Below, in pieces: positions 32,284 to 40,539 of a stretch of DNA of 64,000 nucleotides. Position numbers and translations under genes: made by a program. The stretch is from RUG11198 sp036342255 (lineage in GTDB: Bacteria > Bacillota_I > Bacilli_A > RF39 > UBA660). Positions within the stretch are counted from its first letter, which is position 1, and the number at the start of each line of letters is the position of its first letter. The notes beneath the pieces are model-generated. The model ran no database searches. It was not told the origin of the DNA and worked only from the letters and a program-made list of their open reading frames with translations. The stretch spans positions 165,366 through 229,365 of the forward strand of contig JAZAUS010000001.1 in the NCBI GenBank assembly GCA_036342255.1, written 5' to 3'.

Positions 32284-34053
32284 ATGACTAAAATTAAAGT
32301 AATGGATGAGTTATTGGCTAATAAAATAGCAGCTGGTGAAGTAGTTGAAAGATGTGTTTCTATTGTAAAAGAATTGGTTGAAAATAGTATAGATGCTAAT
32401 GCTGATGAAATATCAATTTATTTAAAAGAAGCTGGTCTTAGAGAAATAAAAATTATAGATAATGGTATTGGAATGGATAGTAACGATGCAATGTTAGCTT
32501 TTCAAAGACATGCTACTAGTAAACTATATACATCTGATGATTTATTTAATATTAATTCTTTGGGGTTTCGTGGTGAAGCATTACCATCTATTGCTAGTGT
32601 ATCAGAAGTTTTACTTAAGACATATAATGGTAAAGAAGGGACTTTAATACATATTAAGGGTGGAAAGATATTAGAAAATACTAGATGTGAAGCTAGAGAA
32701 GGTACAAGTATAATAGTAACTAATCTTTTTTATAATACACCTGCTAGGTTGAAACATCTATCAAGTTATTATACAGAACTTGCTCATGTAACAGATTATA
32801 TTAATAAGATGGCTTTATCATATCCTAAGGTTAAGTTTAAACTTATAAATGATGATAAGGAATTATTGGTAACAGATGGTTCTGATAATTTATTAAAGGT
32901 TATAAAGGATATTTATGGATTAGATATTGCTAAGAAGATGATTAGTGTTAAGTCTATGAATGATGATTATGTTATAGAAGGATATGTATCTATGCCTGAA
33001 GTAAATAGATCTAGTCGTAATTATATGACGACTATTGTTAATGGAAGAGTAGTAAAGAATACTAGTTTAAATAAATGTATAAATGAGGCTTATTCTAGTT
33101 TTAAAGAGGATACTAGGTATCCTGTTGTTGTTTTAAAAATTAATACTGATCCTAGTTTAATAGATGTTAATATTCATCCGTCTAAATTAGATATAAAATT
33201 TAGTAATTTTGAAGACCTTAAAGATCTTATATATAATATGATTAAGAGTGAAATTAAGAATAAATTATTAATTCCTAAGATTGAGATTAAGAATGATGAT
33301 GAAGAAATAGTTTATGAGAATATTTCTTTAAATTTAGAAAGAGGTAATGTAGTTGCTGATAATGATAATATGGATGAATATAGGGCTAAAGTTAGTGATA
33401 TAATTAATTTTAATTATAAGGATGAAGATAATAATAAATATATAGAAGAGGTTAAAGATGTTAAAGATAAGTTACCTGAGTTATATCCAGTAGGATTGGT
33501 GCATGGTACTTATATAATATGTGAAAATGAGTTAGGTTTATATTTAATAGATCAGCATGCTGCTCAAGAGAGAATTAATTATGAAAAATATTCTTATTAT
33601 TTATCACATCCTGAAGATTCTGTAATTGATATGATAGTACCTATTGTTATAGAACTTCCTCAAGATGAGTTTCTAATAATTAAAAAAAATATAGATATTA
33701 TTAGAGATTTGAATATTGATATAGAAGAATTTGGTTCTATGTCTTATAGGATTACAGCTCATCCTACATGGTTTCCTAGAAATAATCCTGATAAGGTAAT
33801 GAGACATGTATTTGAGCAAGTTATAAGAGAAGAGAAAAATTTTGATTTGTGTAAGTTTCATGATCATTTGGCTGCTACTATGGCATGTAAGGCTAGTGTT
33901 AAAGGAAATACTAGAATAACTATTAAAGATATGGAAAGTATTATTGATCAGTTAAGAAAATGTGATAATCCTTTTAATTGTCCACATGGAAGACCTACAA
34001 TTATCGAATTTACAATTTACGAATTAGAAAAAATGTTTAAAAGAAGTGTTTGA
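32284..34053 (+). CDS. mutL: MutL, mismatch repair protein
   Basis: Links mismatch recognition to strand removal. 589 residues. N-terminal GHKL ATPase: ELVENSIDANADE, IIDNGIGMD, LGFRGEALPSIASV. The C-terminal domain has the endonuclease motif DQHAAQERINYE (DQHAx2Ex4E), plus ACKAS and CPHGRPT metal-site elements, so it should nick DNA itself as in species lacking MutH. MutS is not in the window. The TGA stop supports the standard code. Confidence 0.96.
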   Translation: MTKIKVMDELLANKIAAGEVVERCVSIVKELVENSIDANADEISIYLKEAGLREIKIIDNGIGMDSNDAMLAFQRHATSKLYTSDDLFNINSLGFRGEALPSIASVSEVLLKTYNGKEGTLIHIKGGKILENTRCEAREGTSIIVTNLFYNTPARLKHLSSYYTELAHVTDYINKMALSYPKVKFKLINDDKELLVTDGSDNLLKVIKDIYGLDIAKKMISVKSMNDDYVIEGYVSMPEVNRSSRNYMTTIVNGRVVKNTSLNKCINEAYSSFKEDTRYPVVVLKINTDPSLIDVNIHPSKLDIKFSNFEDLKDLIYNMIKSEIKNKLLIPKIEIKNDDEEIVYENISLNLERGNVVADNDNMDEYRAKVSDIINFNYKDEDNNKYIEEVKDVKDKLPELYPVGLVHGTYIICENELGLYLIDQHAAQERINYEKYSYYLSHPEDSVIDMIVPIVIELPQDEFLIIKKNIDIIRDLNIDIEEFGSMSYRITAHPTWFPRNNPDKVMRHVFEQVIREEKNFDLCKFHDHLAATMACKASVKGNTRITIKDMESIIDQLRKCDNPFNCPHGRPTIIEFTIYELEKMFKRSV

Positions 34054-34075
34054 TATTGTTAATTATTGTTTATTT

Positions 34076-34084
34076 TGTTATAAT
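34076..34084 (+). promoter_or_regulatory. Extended -10 TGTTATAAT before 34103
   Basis: Exact 9-mer 18 nt upstream of ATG 34103. Confidence 0.55.
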
Positions 34085-34102
34085 ATATGATAGGATGGTG
34101 AT

Positions 34103-35005
34103 ATGATGAATGGTAAAGAGTTAAAAGTATCTGAATTAGAAATGAAATTTGGACAAAATGATAGAATGGTTAATGTTTTTGGTGTTTTTAGATATCGACC
34201 TAATAATAGTTTATATGTTATATATGCTGATGTTGGTACTACTTATGATTATGTTTGTTTTGGTTCTTCACATATAAAAAATAATGTTATTCTTTCAATG
34301 AATTCTAATAAGGCTGAAGATATGGAAGTAATTAAAGAATATATATATAAAGTAGTAAATAATGAACCATTAGATAATTTTGAAATTTATCCATTAGATA
34401 ATATTGATGAGATAGAGTTAATTGCTTCTAAGAATTTTGAGTTAAGAAGAGAAGTATTAGAAAGCTTGATAGAAAAAACTATTCCTAAAAAGGCTGAAGA
34501 CTCTGAAGAGGTTGTTGTTAAAAGTACAAAAAAGAAAAAATCACCAATTTTAACAATTTTATTATTACTTTTATTAATAGTTGTAGGAGGAGCAGGATTT
34601 TTGTTTTATACAACTATGATGGAAGCTGAAGAAACTTATAAGTTTATATATTGTAAAACAAGTTATGATCATGAAGAACTTAAAAATGTTTTAATTGAGG
34701 AAGAAGATAGATATGAGTTTAATAATTCTGATAAATTAGTGAAAGTTAGGGTTACTTTAAGATATAATTTTGTTGATGAAAATTCTTATTTAGATTTTAA
34801 GAATAATAATAGATATTTTAGTTATATGGTTGAAAATAATAAGCATACTACTGGTAGTTTTGATTTAGATGATGAGAATAATAGTTTTGTTACTTTTGCT
34901 GATACTGTAGTTGATGAAGCATATGAAAATTCTGTAGATTATGAAGAAATTTTATCCTTAAATACTAAGGATGGCTACAGTTGTGAAGAAAAAATAGAGA
35001 AGTGA
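34103..35005 (+). CDS. Bitopic membrane protein, unknown function
   Basis: 300 residues. Cytoplasmic N-terminal domain (about 1-125) that looks folded (FGVFRYRPNNSLYVIYADVG), a Lys/Glu-rich linker, one membrane helix at about 147-170, then an acidic outside domain (about 172-300). ATG 34106 is an equally good start. Lies 4 nt before holA, so cotranscribed with it. I do not recognise it. Confidence 0.65.
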   Translation: MMNGKELKVSELEMKFGQNDRMVNVFGVFRYRPNNSLYVIYADVGTTYDYVCFGSSHIKNNVILSMNSNKAEDMEVIKEYIYKVVNNEPLDNFEIYPLDNIDEIELIASKNFELRREVLESLIEKTIPKKAEDSEEVVVKSTKKKKSPILTILLLLLLIVVGGAGFLFYTTMMEAEETYKFIYCKTSYDHEELKNVLIEEEDRYEFNNSDKLVKVRVTLRYNFVDENSYLDFKNNNRYFSYMVENNKHTTGSFDLDDENNSFVTFADTVVDEAYENSVDYEEILSLNTKDGYSCEEKIEK

Positions 35006-35009
35006 TATA

Positions 35010-35948
35010 ATGGCTAATATTTACTTGTTGTATGGTACGGATAAAGGGGTTATTAACAATGAGTTAAATAAAATAACTGTTGATATTAATAGTAGTGATA
35101 TAGTTCGATATCCATTGGATGTAGTTAATATAGAAACTATAGTTATGGATATATCAACAATAAGTATGTTTGGTGATAAGAGGGTAGTTATTGTTGATAA
35201 TGCTTATATGTTTATGTCTAATAAAAATATAGATAGTATTAATATTTTAGAAGATTATGTTAAGAATGCTAGTGATAATAATTGTTTAATCTTTATTGTT
35301 AATAGTGATAAAATTGATACTAGAAAAAAGATATATAAGTGTGTTAAAGATAAGGGTAGGATAATCGAGTGTAAAAAAGGAGATAGTAATTATATTAATT
35401 CTTTTGTTAAAGATTATCTTATGAATAATAATTATATAATAAATGATATTAATTATTTTTTAAATGTTGTTGGTAGTGATTTGGATAATATAAGAAATGA
35501 ATTAGATAAGTTATTTATGTTTTGTATGGATAGTAAAAAAATAACTAATGAGGATATAGATATAGTATGTGTTAAGGTAGTTGAAGAAGAGATATTTAGT
35601 TTAACAGATGCTATTATACTTAATAATAAAGATAAAGCTATTGAATTATTAGAGGTGTTTTTAAGAAATAATTATGATGAAGTTTATATATTGAATTTGT
35701 TGTCTAATCAGTTTAGGTTTTTATTTCAGGTTAAGAAGCTTGCTAATAAGAATAATAATTATTCAGAAATAGCTAAAATATTAGAGGTTAATCCTTATCG
35801 AGTTAAGTTTACTTTAAATAAGTTATACAATTATACAGAAAACGATATTATTTATAGAATAAAAGGATTATTAGATGTGGATAAGAGTATAAAGATGGGG
35901 ATTATGGATAAGAGATTGGCTTTAGAATTGTTTATTTTAAATAATTGA
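35010..35948 (+). CDS. holA: DNA polymerase III subunit delta
   Basis: Clamp-loader subunit that opens the sliding clamp. 312 residues. N-terminal ANIYLLYGTDKGVINNEL is the usual HolA opening; the middle has DISTISMFGDKRVVIVDNAY (fold of the delta wrench) and the C-terminal collar ends RLALELFILNN. Normal length is 330-345. Usually followed by rpsT; here rpsP follows. Confidence 0.88.
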   Translation: MANIYLLYGTDKGVINNELNKITVDINSSDIVRYPLDVVNIETIVMDISTISMFGDKRVVIVDNAYMFMSNKNIDSINILEDYVKNASDNNCLIFIVNSDKIDTRKKIYKCVKDKGRIIECKKGDSNYINSFVKDYLMNNNYIINDINYFLNVVGSDLDNIRNELDKLFMFCMDSKKITNEDIDIVCVKVVEEEIFSLTDAIILNNKDKAIELLEVFLRNNYDEVYILNLLSNQFRFLFQVKKLANKNNNYSEIAKILEVNPYRVKFTLNKLYNYTENDIIYRIKGLLDVDKSIKMGIMDKRLALELFILNN

Positions 35949-35949
35949 T

Positions 35950-35990
35950 ATAAGTGTAACAAAAAAAGGTTGACACTTATGTCTTTTTTT
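35950..35990 (+). terminator. Terminator after holA, overlapping the rpsP promoter
   Basis: ATAAGTGT (35950-35957) / ACACTTAT (35973-35980) then T7; the right arm contains most of the -35 of the next promoter. Confidence 0.75.
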
Positions 35991-35998
35991 GTTATATT
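35970..35998 (+). promoter_or_regulatory. Promoter of rpsP-khpA
   Basis: TTGACA (35970-35975), 17 nt, TATATT (35993-35998). Confidence 0.8.
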
Positions 35999-36024
35999 AG
36001 TACTTGGAAATGAAGGAGGTAATT

Positions 36025-36309
36025 ATGGCAGTTAAAATTAGACTTAAGAGAATGGGTGCTAAGAAAGCTCCATTTTATAGAATTATTGTAGCAGATTCTC
36101 GTAGTCCTAGAGATGGTAGATTTATTGAGAATTTAGGAACTTATAATCCTTTAACTAATCCTGCTGAAGTTAATATTAAAGAAGAAGAGACTTTAGAATG
36201 GTTATCTAAAGGAGCTCAGCCTACTGATACTGTTAGAAATATTTTAAGTAAAGCTGGTATTATGGAAAAATATCATAATACAAAACAAACAAAGAAGAAA
36301 GATAAATAA
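36025..36309 (+). CDS. rpsP: Ribosomal protein S16
   Basis: 30S subunit protein, 94 residues. Typical VKIRLKRMGAKKAPFYRIIV and DSRSPRDGRFIENLGTYNPL. Start ATG 36025 follows GAAGGAGGTAATT, a perfect ribosome site. Cotranscribed with khpA, but rimM and trmD, which usually follow, are absent. Confidence 0.98.
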   Translation: MAVKIRLKRMGAKKAPFYRIIVADSRSPRDGRFIENLGTYNPLTNPAEVNIKEEETLEWLSKGAQPTDTVRNILSKAGIMEKYHNTKQTKKKDK

Positions 36310-36311
36310 TT

Positions 36312-36560
36312 ATGGATTTGGTTGTTTTAACTGATACTATTATTAAAAAGATAGTTAGTGATAGTGAATCAGTATCAGTGAAGGAATTTGAATCAACTGA
36401 AGATGATACAATTCAAATTGAAGTTGTTGTATCTAATGATGATTTGGGTAAAGTTATAGGTAAAAATGGAAGAACAATTAATTCTATTCGTACTATTGTT
36501 CAGGCTGCTGGGGCTATTAACAATAATAAAAGAGTTAGAATAAATGTTGATTCATATTAA
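36312..36560 (+). CDS. khpA: KhpA, KH-domain RNA-binding protein
   Basis: 82 residues. Single KH domain with the GKVIGKNGRTINSIRTIV loop (GxxG as GKNG). KhpA partners with KhpB/Jag in cell-size and RNA regulation in Gram-positives. Starts 2 nt after rpsP, the normal neighbour. Confidence 0.93.
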   Translation: MDLVVLTDTIIKKIVSDSESVSVKEFESTEDDTIQIEVVVSNDDLGKVIGKNGRTINSIRTIVQAAGAINNNKRVRINVDSY

Positions 36561-36586
36561 GATTAAACATAGTTTAATCTTTTTTA
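36559..36586 (+). terminator. Terminator of rpsP-khpA
   Basis: AAGATTAAAC / GTTTAATCTT then T-run. Confidence 0.85.
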
Positions 36587-36641
36587 TTGCATTTTCATTA
36601 ATTATATGTTAATATAAGGCTTGTTTTAGGGGGATATATAT

Positions 36642-37508
36642 ATGAAAAAATTAGAATTAGGCGATATTAAAATTAAAAGAGGTTTGGAAAAGACTGATAA
36701 TTGTTATATCTTTGAAATGGATAATGGTGAAATATTAAAAGTTTATGATGATAATTTATTATTTATTTTAGATTTAATTGATTTAGATATAGAAAAAAGA
36801 ATATTAGATTCTAAAGAAATAAATAATGTTAAGGAAATAATAGTACCTAATGGAGCTGTATATAATAATAATTCTTTTGTTGGTTATACTATGCCTAAGG
36901 CTAAGGGTGTTGATTATAATGAAAAAGAGAGGTCATTATCTTTAGAAGATAGAGAAAATCTAAAACAATATGTTTTTTGGCATTTGAAACTTGAAGATAT
37001 TATTAGAAGGGCTAATAAAGAAAATGTAGTTTTTCCTGATTTGTTAACGTGTGATAATATATTCTTTCATGATAATAATTTTAGTTTTATAGATTATGAT
37101 GGTATACAAATAAATGATAATAAAGTATTATCTATTTCTTCATCTTTAGGTAATCCAGCTCAGTATTATAATAAAAAATATATGAAGGAAATGGAGATAT
37201 TTACTGATGAATTAGATAAGAAGAGTTTAATAGTATTATTTTTCTTAACGGCTTTTAATATTAATTTGGCTAATGTTGGGGAAATTAATCCTTATACTGG
37301 TGAAGTAATTACTTTAGATCAGATATTTCAGATATTGGGTTTAGAAGATTATGATATAATGAATAAAGTATGGAAGTTGTTTAGTCTTAAAGATAAGAAT
37401 GAATTTTTAGATAAAGATTTATATAGATTAATAGATAATTATGATTTAAGAGTTATTGGTAAAGTATCTGGTAGTGATTGTTATGTTAAAAAATTATTTA
37501 AAAAATAA
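36642..37508 (+). CDS. Protein-kinase-fold protein (aminoglycoside-kinase-like)
   Basis: 288 residues. N-terminal lobe has YIFEMDNGEILKVYDD (the Val-Ala-x-Lys-like strand). The C-terminal lobe has FPDLLTCDNIFFHDNNF, with Asp/Asn for metal and catalysis, and FSFIDYDGIQI, like the DFG-type Asp. Such proteins act on lipids, sugars or proteins; the substrate is not visible. RBS is weak (GGGGGATAT). Confidence 0.6.
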   Translation: MKKLELGDIKIKRGLEKTDNCYIFEMDNGEILKVYDDNLLFILDLIDLDIEKRILDSKEINNVKEIIVPNGAVYNNNSFVGYTMPKAKGVDYNEKERSLSLEDRENLKQYVFWHLKLEDIIRRANKENVVFPDLLTCDNIFFHDNNFSFIDYDGIQINDNKVLSISSSLGNPAQYYNKKYMKEMEIFTDELDKKSLIVLFFLTAFNINLANVGEINPYTGEVITLDQIFQILGLEDYDIMNKVWKLFSLKDKNEFLDKDLYRLIDNYDLRVIGKVSGSDCYVKKLFKK

Positions 37509-37510
37509 GG

Positions 37511-37538
37511 GCAATAATATTTTATTATTGCTTTTTTT
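37511..37538 (+). terminator. Terminator after the kinase-fold gene
   Basis: GCAATAAT / ATTATTGC stem with T7. Confidence 0.8.
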
Positions 37539-37583
37539 GATAATTTATTATATGTTATAGGTAGATATGTAGGAGGAGTTTGT

Positions 37584-39050
37584 ATGGAAAGATATAAGAA
37601 ATTAACATTATTGCATTCTAATGATTTACATGGTGATTTTATATCAGAGAAAATTGATAAAAAGTTGATTGGTGGTGTATCTAGATTATCGGGATATATT
37701 AATAAGGTTAGGACTAAGGAGAAAAATACTATATATTGTGTTGCTGGTGATATGTTTAGAGGTAGTATAATTGATTCTGAGTTTCAGGGGATTTCAACAA
37801 TAGAAATTATGAATATGATATCACCTGATGTTGTTACTATTGGTAATCATGAAACTGATTATGGTATATCACATTTATTATTTTTGGAAAAGTGTGCTAA
37901 ATTTCCAATAATTAATGCTAATTTGTTTATTAAGACTAATAATGCAAGATTATTTAATCCTTATAAGATTATTGAAATAGATGGTATGAAAATATTATTT
38001 ATTGGAATTGTTACTGAAGAAGTGTTAGCGAATGCTAAGAGTGAAGGTATAATAGGTACTTTTGTTGATGTTGAAGAAGCTGCTTGTGAAGTGGGACATA
38101 TATGTAATGCATATAATGCTTTGGATATTGATTTTACTGTTCTTCTTACTCATATTGGATATGAAGAAGATAAAAAATTGGCTGAATTGTTAGATCCTGC
38201 TTGGGGTGTTGACGTTATTATTGGTGGTCATTCTCATACTCTTATAGATAAGCCTGAAGTAATAAATGATATATTAATTGTACAAGCAGGTATGGGTACT
38301 GATCAGATTGGTAGATTTGATTTAGAAATAGATACAAAGAATAATTGTATACATAAATGGAAGTGGAAATGTATATCTATTAATTCTAGAAATTGTCCTA
38401 GGGATGAAAAATTAGAAGAAGTTTTGGATAAGTATAAGAGTAATACTGATTTAAAATATGGAAGGATAGTTACTAGGCTTAATAGAGAATTAACACATCC
38501 TGATAGGTATAGAGAAACAGAATTAGGTGATTTATTTGCAGATATTTTAAAAGATTCTTTAGGTGTTGATATAATGCTATTGGGATCTGGATCAATTAGA
38601 AAAGAATTATTGGGTCCAATAGTGGTTTTACAAGATTTAATGGAGATATTTCCTTATGATGATGCTATATATATGATAAGTGTTACGGGTAAGCAACTTA
38701 AAGATATGATAAAGTATGTTTTAAGAGATGAAGCTTTTGAAGGTGATCATACGGAGTTTTATCAGTTATCTCATGATATGTATGTGGAATACTCAAAGAA
38801 AAAACATGATTTTATTAAATTTACATTTAATAATCAAGATATTGATAATGATAGAATATATACGATAGGACTCCAAAATTATCATTATTTAAATATTGAG
38901 GGTGGTTTTAATATTTCTTTGAAGGATGTTGAAAAAAATGGTAAGAGTAGAATGATTGCTACTAGTTGTAGAGATATAATAGAAGAGTATATGGGAGATA
39001 ATCAACATTTAGATAGAGATGGTATGGGTAGATTAGTTATTAAAGATTAA
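37584..39050 (+). CDS. 5'-nucleotidase/metallophosphoesterase, apparently cytoplasmic
   Basis: 488 residues. Metallophosphoesterase blocks: LLHSNDLHGD, VAGDMFRG, TIGNHETDYG, LLTHIGYEED, IIGGHSHTL. The C-terminal 5'-nucleotidase domain has LLGSGSIRKELLG and the substrate stack near FPYDDAIY. No signal peptide or anchor is present, in contrast to the usual secreted family. RBS AGGAGGAGT. Confidence 0.87.
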   Translation: MERYKKLTLLHSNDLHGDFISEKIDKKLIGGVSRLSGYINKVRTKEKNTIYCVAGDMFRGSIIDSEFQGISTIEIMNMISPDVVTIGNHETDYGISHLLFLEKCAKFPIINANLFIKTNNARLFNPYKIIEIDGMKILFIGIVTEEVLANAKSEGIIGTFVDVEEAACEVGHICNAYNALDIDFTVLLTHIGYEEDKKLAELLDPAWGVDVIIGGHSHTLIDKPEVINDILIVQAGMGTDQIGRFDLEIDTKNNCIHKWKWKCISINSRNCPRDEKLEEVLDKYKSNTDLKYGRIVTRLNRELTHPDRYRETELGDLFADILKDSLGVDIMLLGSGSIRKELLGPIVVLQDLMEIFPYDDAIYMISVTGKQLKDMIKYVLRDEAFEGDHTEFYQLSHDMYVEYSKKKHDFIKFTFNNQDIDNDRIYTIGLQNYHYLNIEGGFNISLKDVEKNGKSRMIATSCRDIIEEYMGDNQHLDRDGMGRLVIKD

Positions 39051-39069
39051 TAATTTAATAAATGATATG

Positions 39070-39103
39070 TAAAAAGTAGTTTAGTAGTGTAAACTACTTT
39101 TTA
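39070..39103 (+). terminator. Terminator after the nucleotidase
   Basis: AAAAAGTAGTTTA / TAAACTACTTTTT. Confidence 0.9.
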
Positions 39104-39110
39104 TAATTAT

Positions 39111-39138
39111 TTACAAAATAGTAAATAATTAGTATAAT
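39111..39138 (+). promoter_or_regulatory. Promoter upstream of the serine hydrolase
   Basis: TTACAA (39111-39116), 16 nt, TATAAT (39133-39138). Confidence 0.65.
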
Positions 39139-39185
39139 TAATAATAGATATATAGTTTAAGAATTAAGTAAAGTTGGTTGGTATT

Positions 39186-40511
39186 ATGAATGATAATGAT
39201 AATAAAAATACTAATAGTAATTCTATTAATGATAATGATATATTTAATGTAGATTTGTTTAAAAATGATGATAGTATTGAAAAACAAGATGTGAAACAAG
39301 AGAATATTAATAGTAGTGTTATAGATAATGAATCTTTAAATAATAAAATAGGTAATGATGTAAATATTAATTATAGTAGTCAAAATGTAAATGAAGAATC
39401 TTTGATTGATAGTAGTTTAGATAACAATAAAGATAATGATAAAGAAGAAAGAAAGAGTATTTTAAGTATTTTTAATAATAGAAAGTTTTTAACAATTATG
39501 GGTATTATTACTTTTATTTGTGTATGTATTGTAGTTGGTAAAGCTTTTTATTATGGGAAAAGATTAGATGATTATGAAGAGGTCTTTATTACAATAGATA
39601 AAAAAGATGAGAAGGATACTAAAGTGGTAGCTGATCAAAATATAGATACTAAAGTATTGAAGAATGTGGCTGCTAGTAGTTTGATTGGTTGTATTAATTC
39701 TAAGATTGATACTAATGATATGCCTGATAGTGTTAATAGTAAAATAAAAGAGATTAATGATTATTATAATAGCTCTAATAATTATTTTGCTTTTTCATAT
39801 AAGGATTTATATACTGGTTTTACTGTAAGTTATAATGCTAATCAAAATATTTTTTCGGCTAGTTCTATAAAAGCACCGAAAGATATTTATTTGTATGAGA
39901 TGGCTAGTCAGGGTAAAGTTAATTTAGATGAAGAATTAACTTATACTAGTGCTTATTATAATACTGGTAGTGGTCTTCTTAAGAATAAACCGGTTAATAC
40001 TAAATATAAAGTTAGAACTCTTTTACAGTATTCTACAGTAGATAGTGATAATGCTGCTCATAATATGCTTATGGATAGGTATGGTCGTGAGAATATATTA
40101 AAATTTTGGCAAGAAAAAGGTACAACTGGTATATTTACTTTACCTACTAATTGGGGTGTGACCAATGCTCATGATGCTACTATATATATGGAAGAGTTAT
40201 ATAAGTTTTATATAAGTAATGATGAGTATGGTGGGGCTTTGATGAATAATTTTTTAAATTCTTATCCAAAATTTATTAAAGGTAAGAATGGCTATAAGAT
40301 AGCTAGTAAAAGTGGATGGGCTGGATCAGTATTGCATGAGATGACAATAGTATTTGCAGATAATCCATATATAGTTATAGGATTATCTAATTTAGGTGAT
40401 AAAGGTAATTATCAAGAGTATTTCGATAAGGTTAATGATTTGGCATATAATCTTCATTTGGAGTATTGGAAATATAAAATGAGTAAATGTCAGAATATAA
40501 AACAATATTAA
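39186..40511 (+). CDS. Anchored serine hydrolase of the class A beta-lactamase fold
   Basis: 441 residues. Residues 1-100 are Asn/Asp-rich and probably disordered in the cytoplasm; one membrane helix at about 101-119; the outside catalytic domain follows. Motifs: Ser-x-x-Lys in SSIKAPKD, Ser-Asp-Asn in VDSDNAAH, Lys-Ser-Gly in ASKSGWAG. The Glu of true class A lactamases is not clear to me, so a wall peptidase or carboxypeptidase-like role is as likely as lactamase. ATG 39186 chosen; 39174 is an alternative start. Next gene is a deacetylase, 28 nt away. Confidence 0.78.
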   Translation: MNDNDNKNTNSNSINDNDIFNVDLFKNDDSIEKQDVKQENINSSVIDNESLNNKIGNDVNINYSSQNVNEESLIDSSLDNNKDNDKEERKSILSIFNNRKFLTIMGIITFICVCIVVGKAFYYGKRLDDYEEVFITIDKKDEKDTKVVADQNIDTKVLKNVAASSLIGCINSKIDTNDMPDSVNSKIKEINDYYNSSNNYFAFSYKDLYTGFTVSYNANQNIFSASSIKAPKDIYLYEMASQGKVNLDEELTYTSAYYNTGSGLLKNKPVNTKYKVRTLLQYSTVDSDNAAHNMLMDRYGRENILKFWQEKGTTGIFTLPTNWGVTNAHDATIYMEELYKFYISNDEYGGALMNNFLNSYPKFIKGKNGYKIASKSGWAGSVLHEMTIVFADNPYIVIGLSNLGDKGNYQEYFDKVNDLAYNLHLEYWKYKMSKCQNIKQY

Positions 40512-40539
40512 TAATGTATTAGATAGAAGTGATAGTAGT

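Noticed and set aside
29925..34053. Mycoplasma genetic code (TGA as Trp)
   Set aside because: TGA serves as the natural stop in spo0A, mutL and others, and Trp is encoded by TGG.
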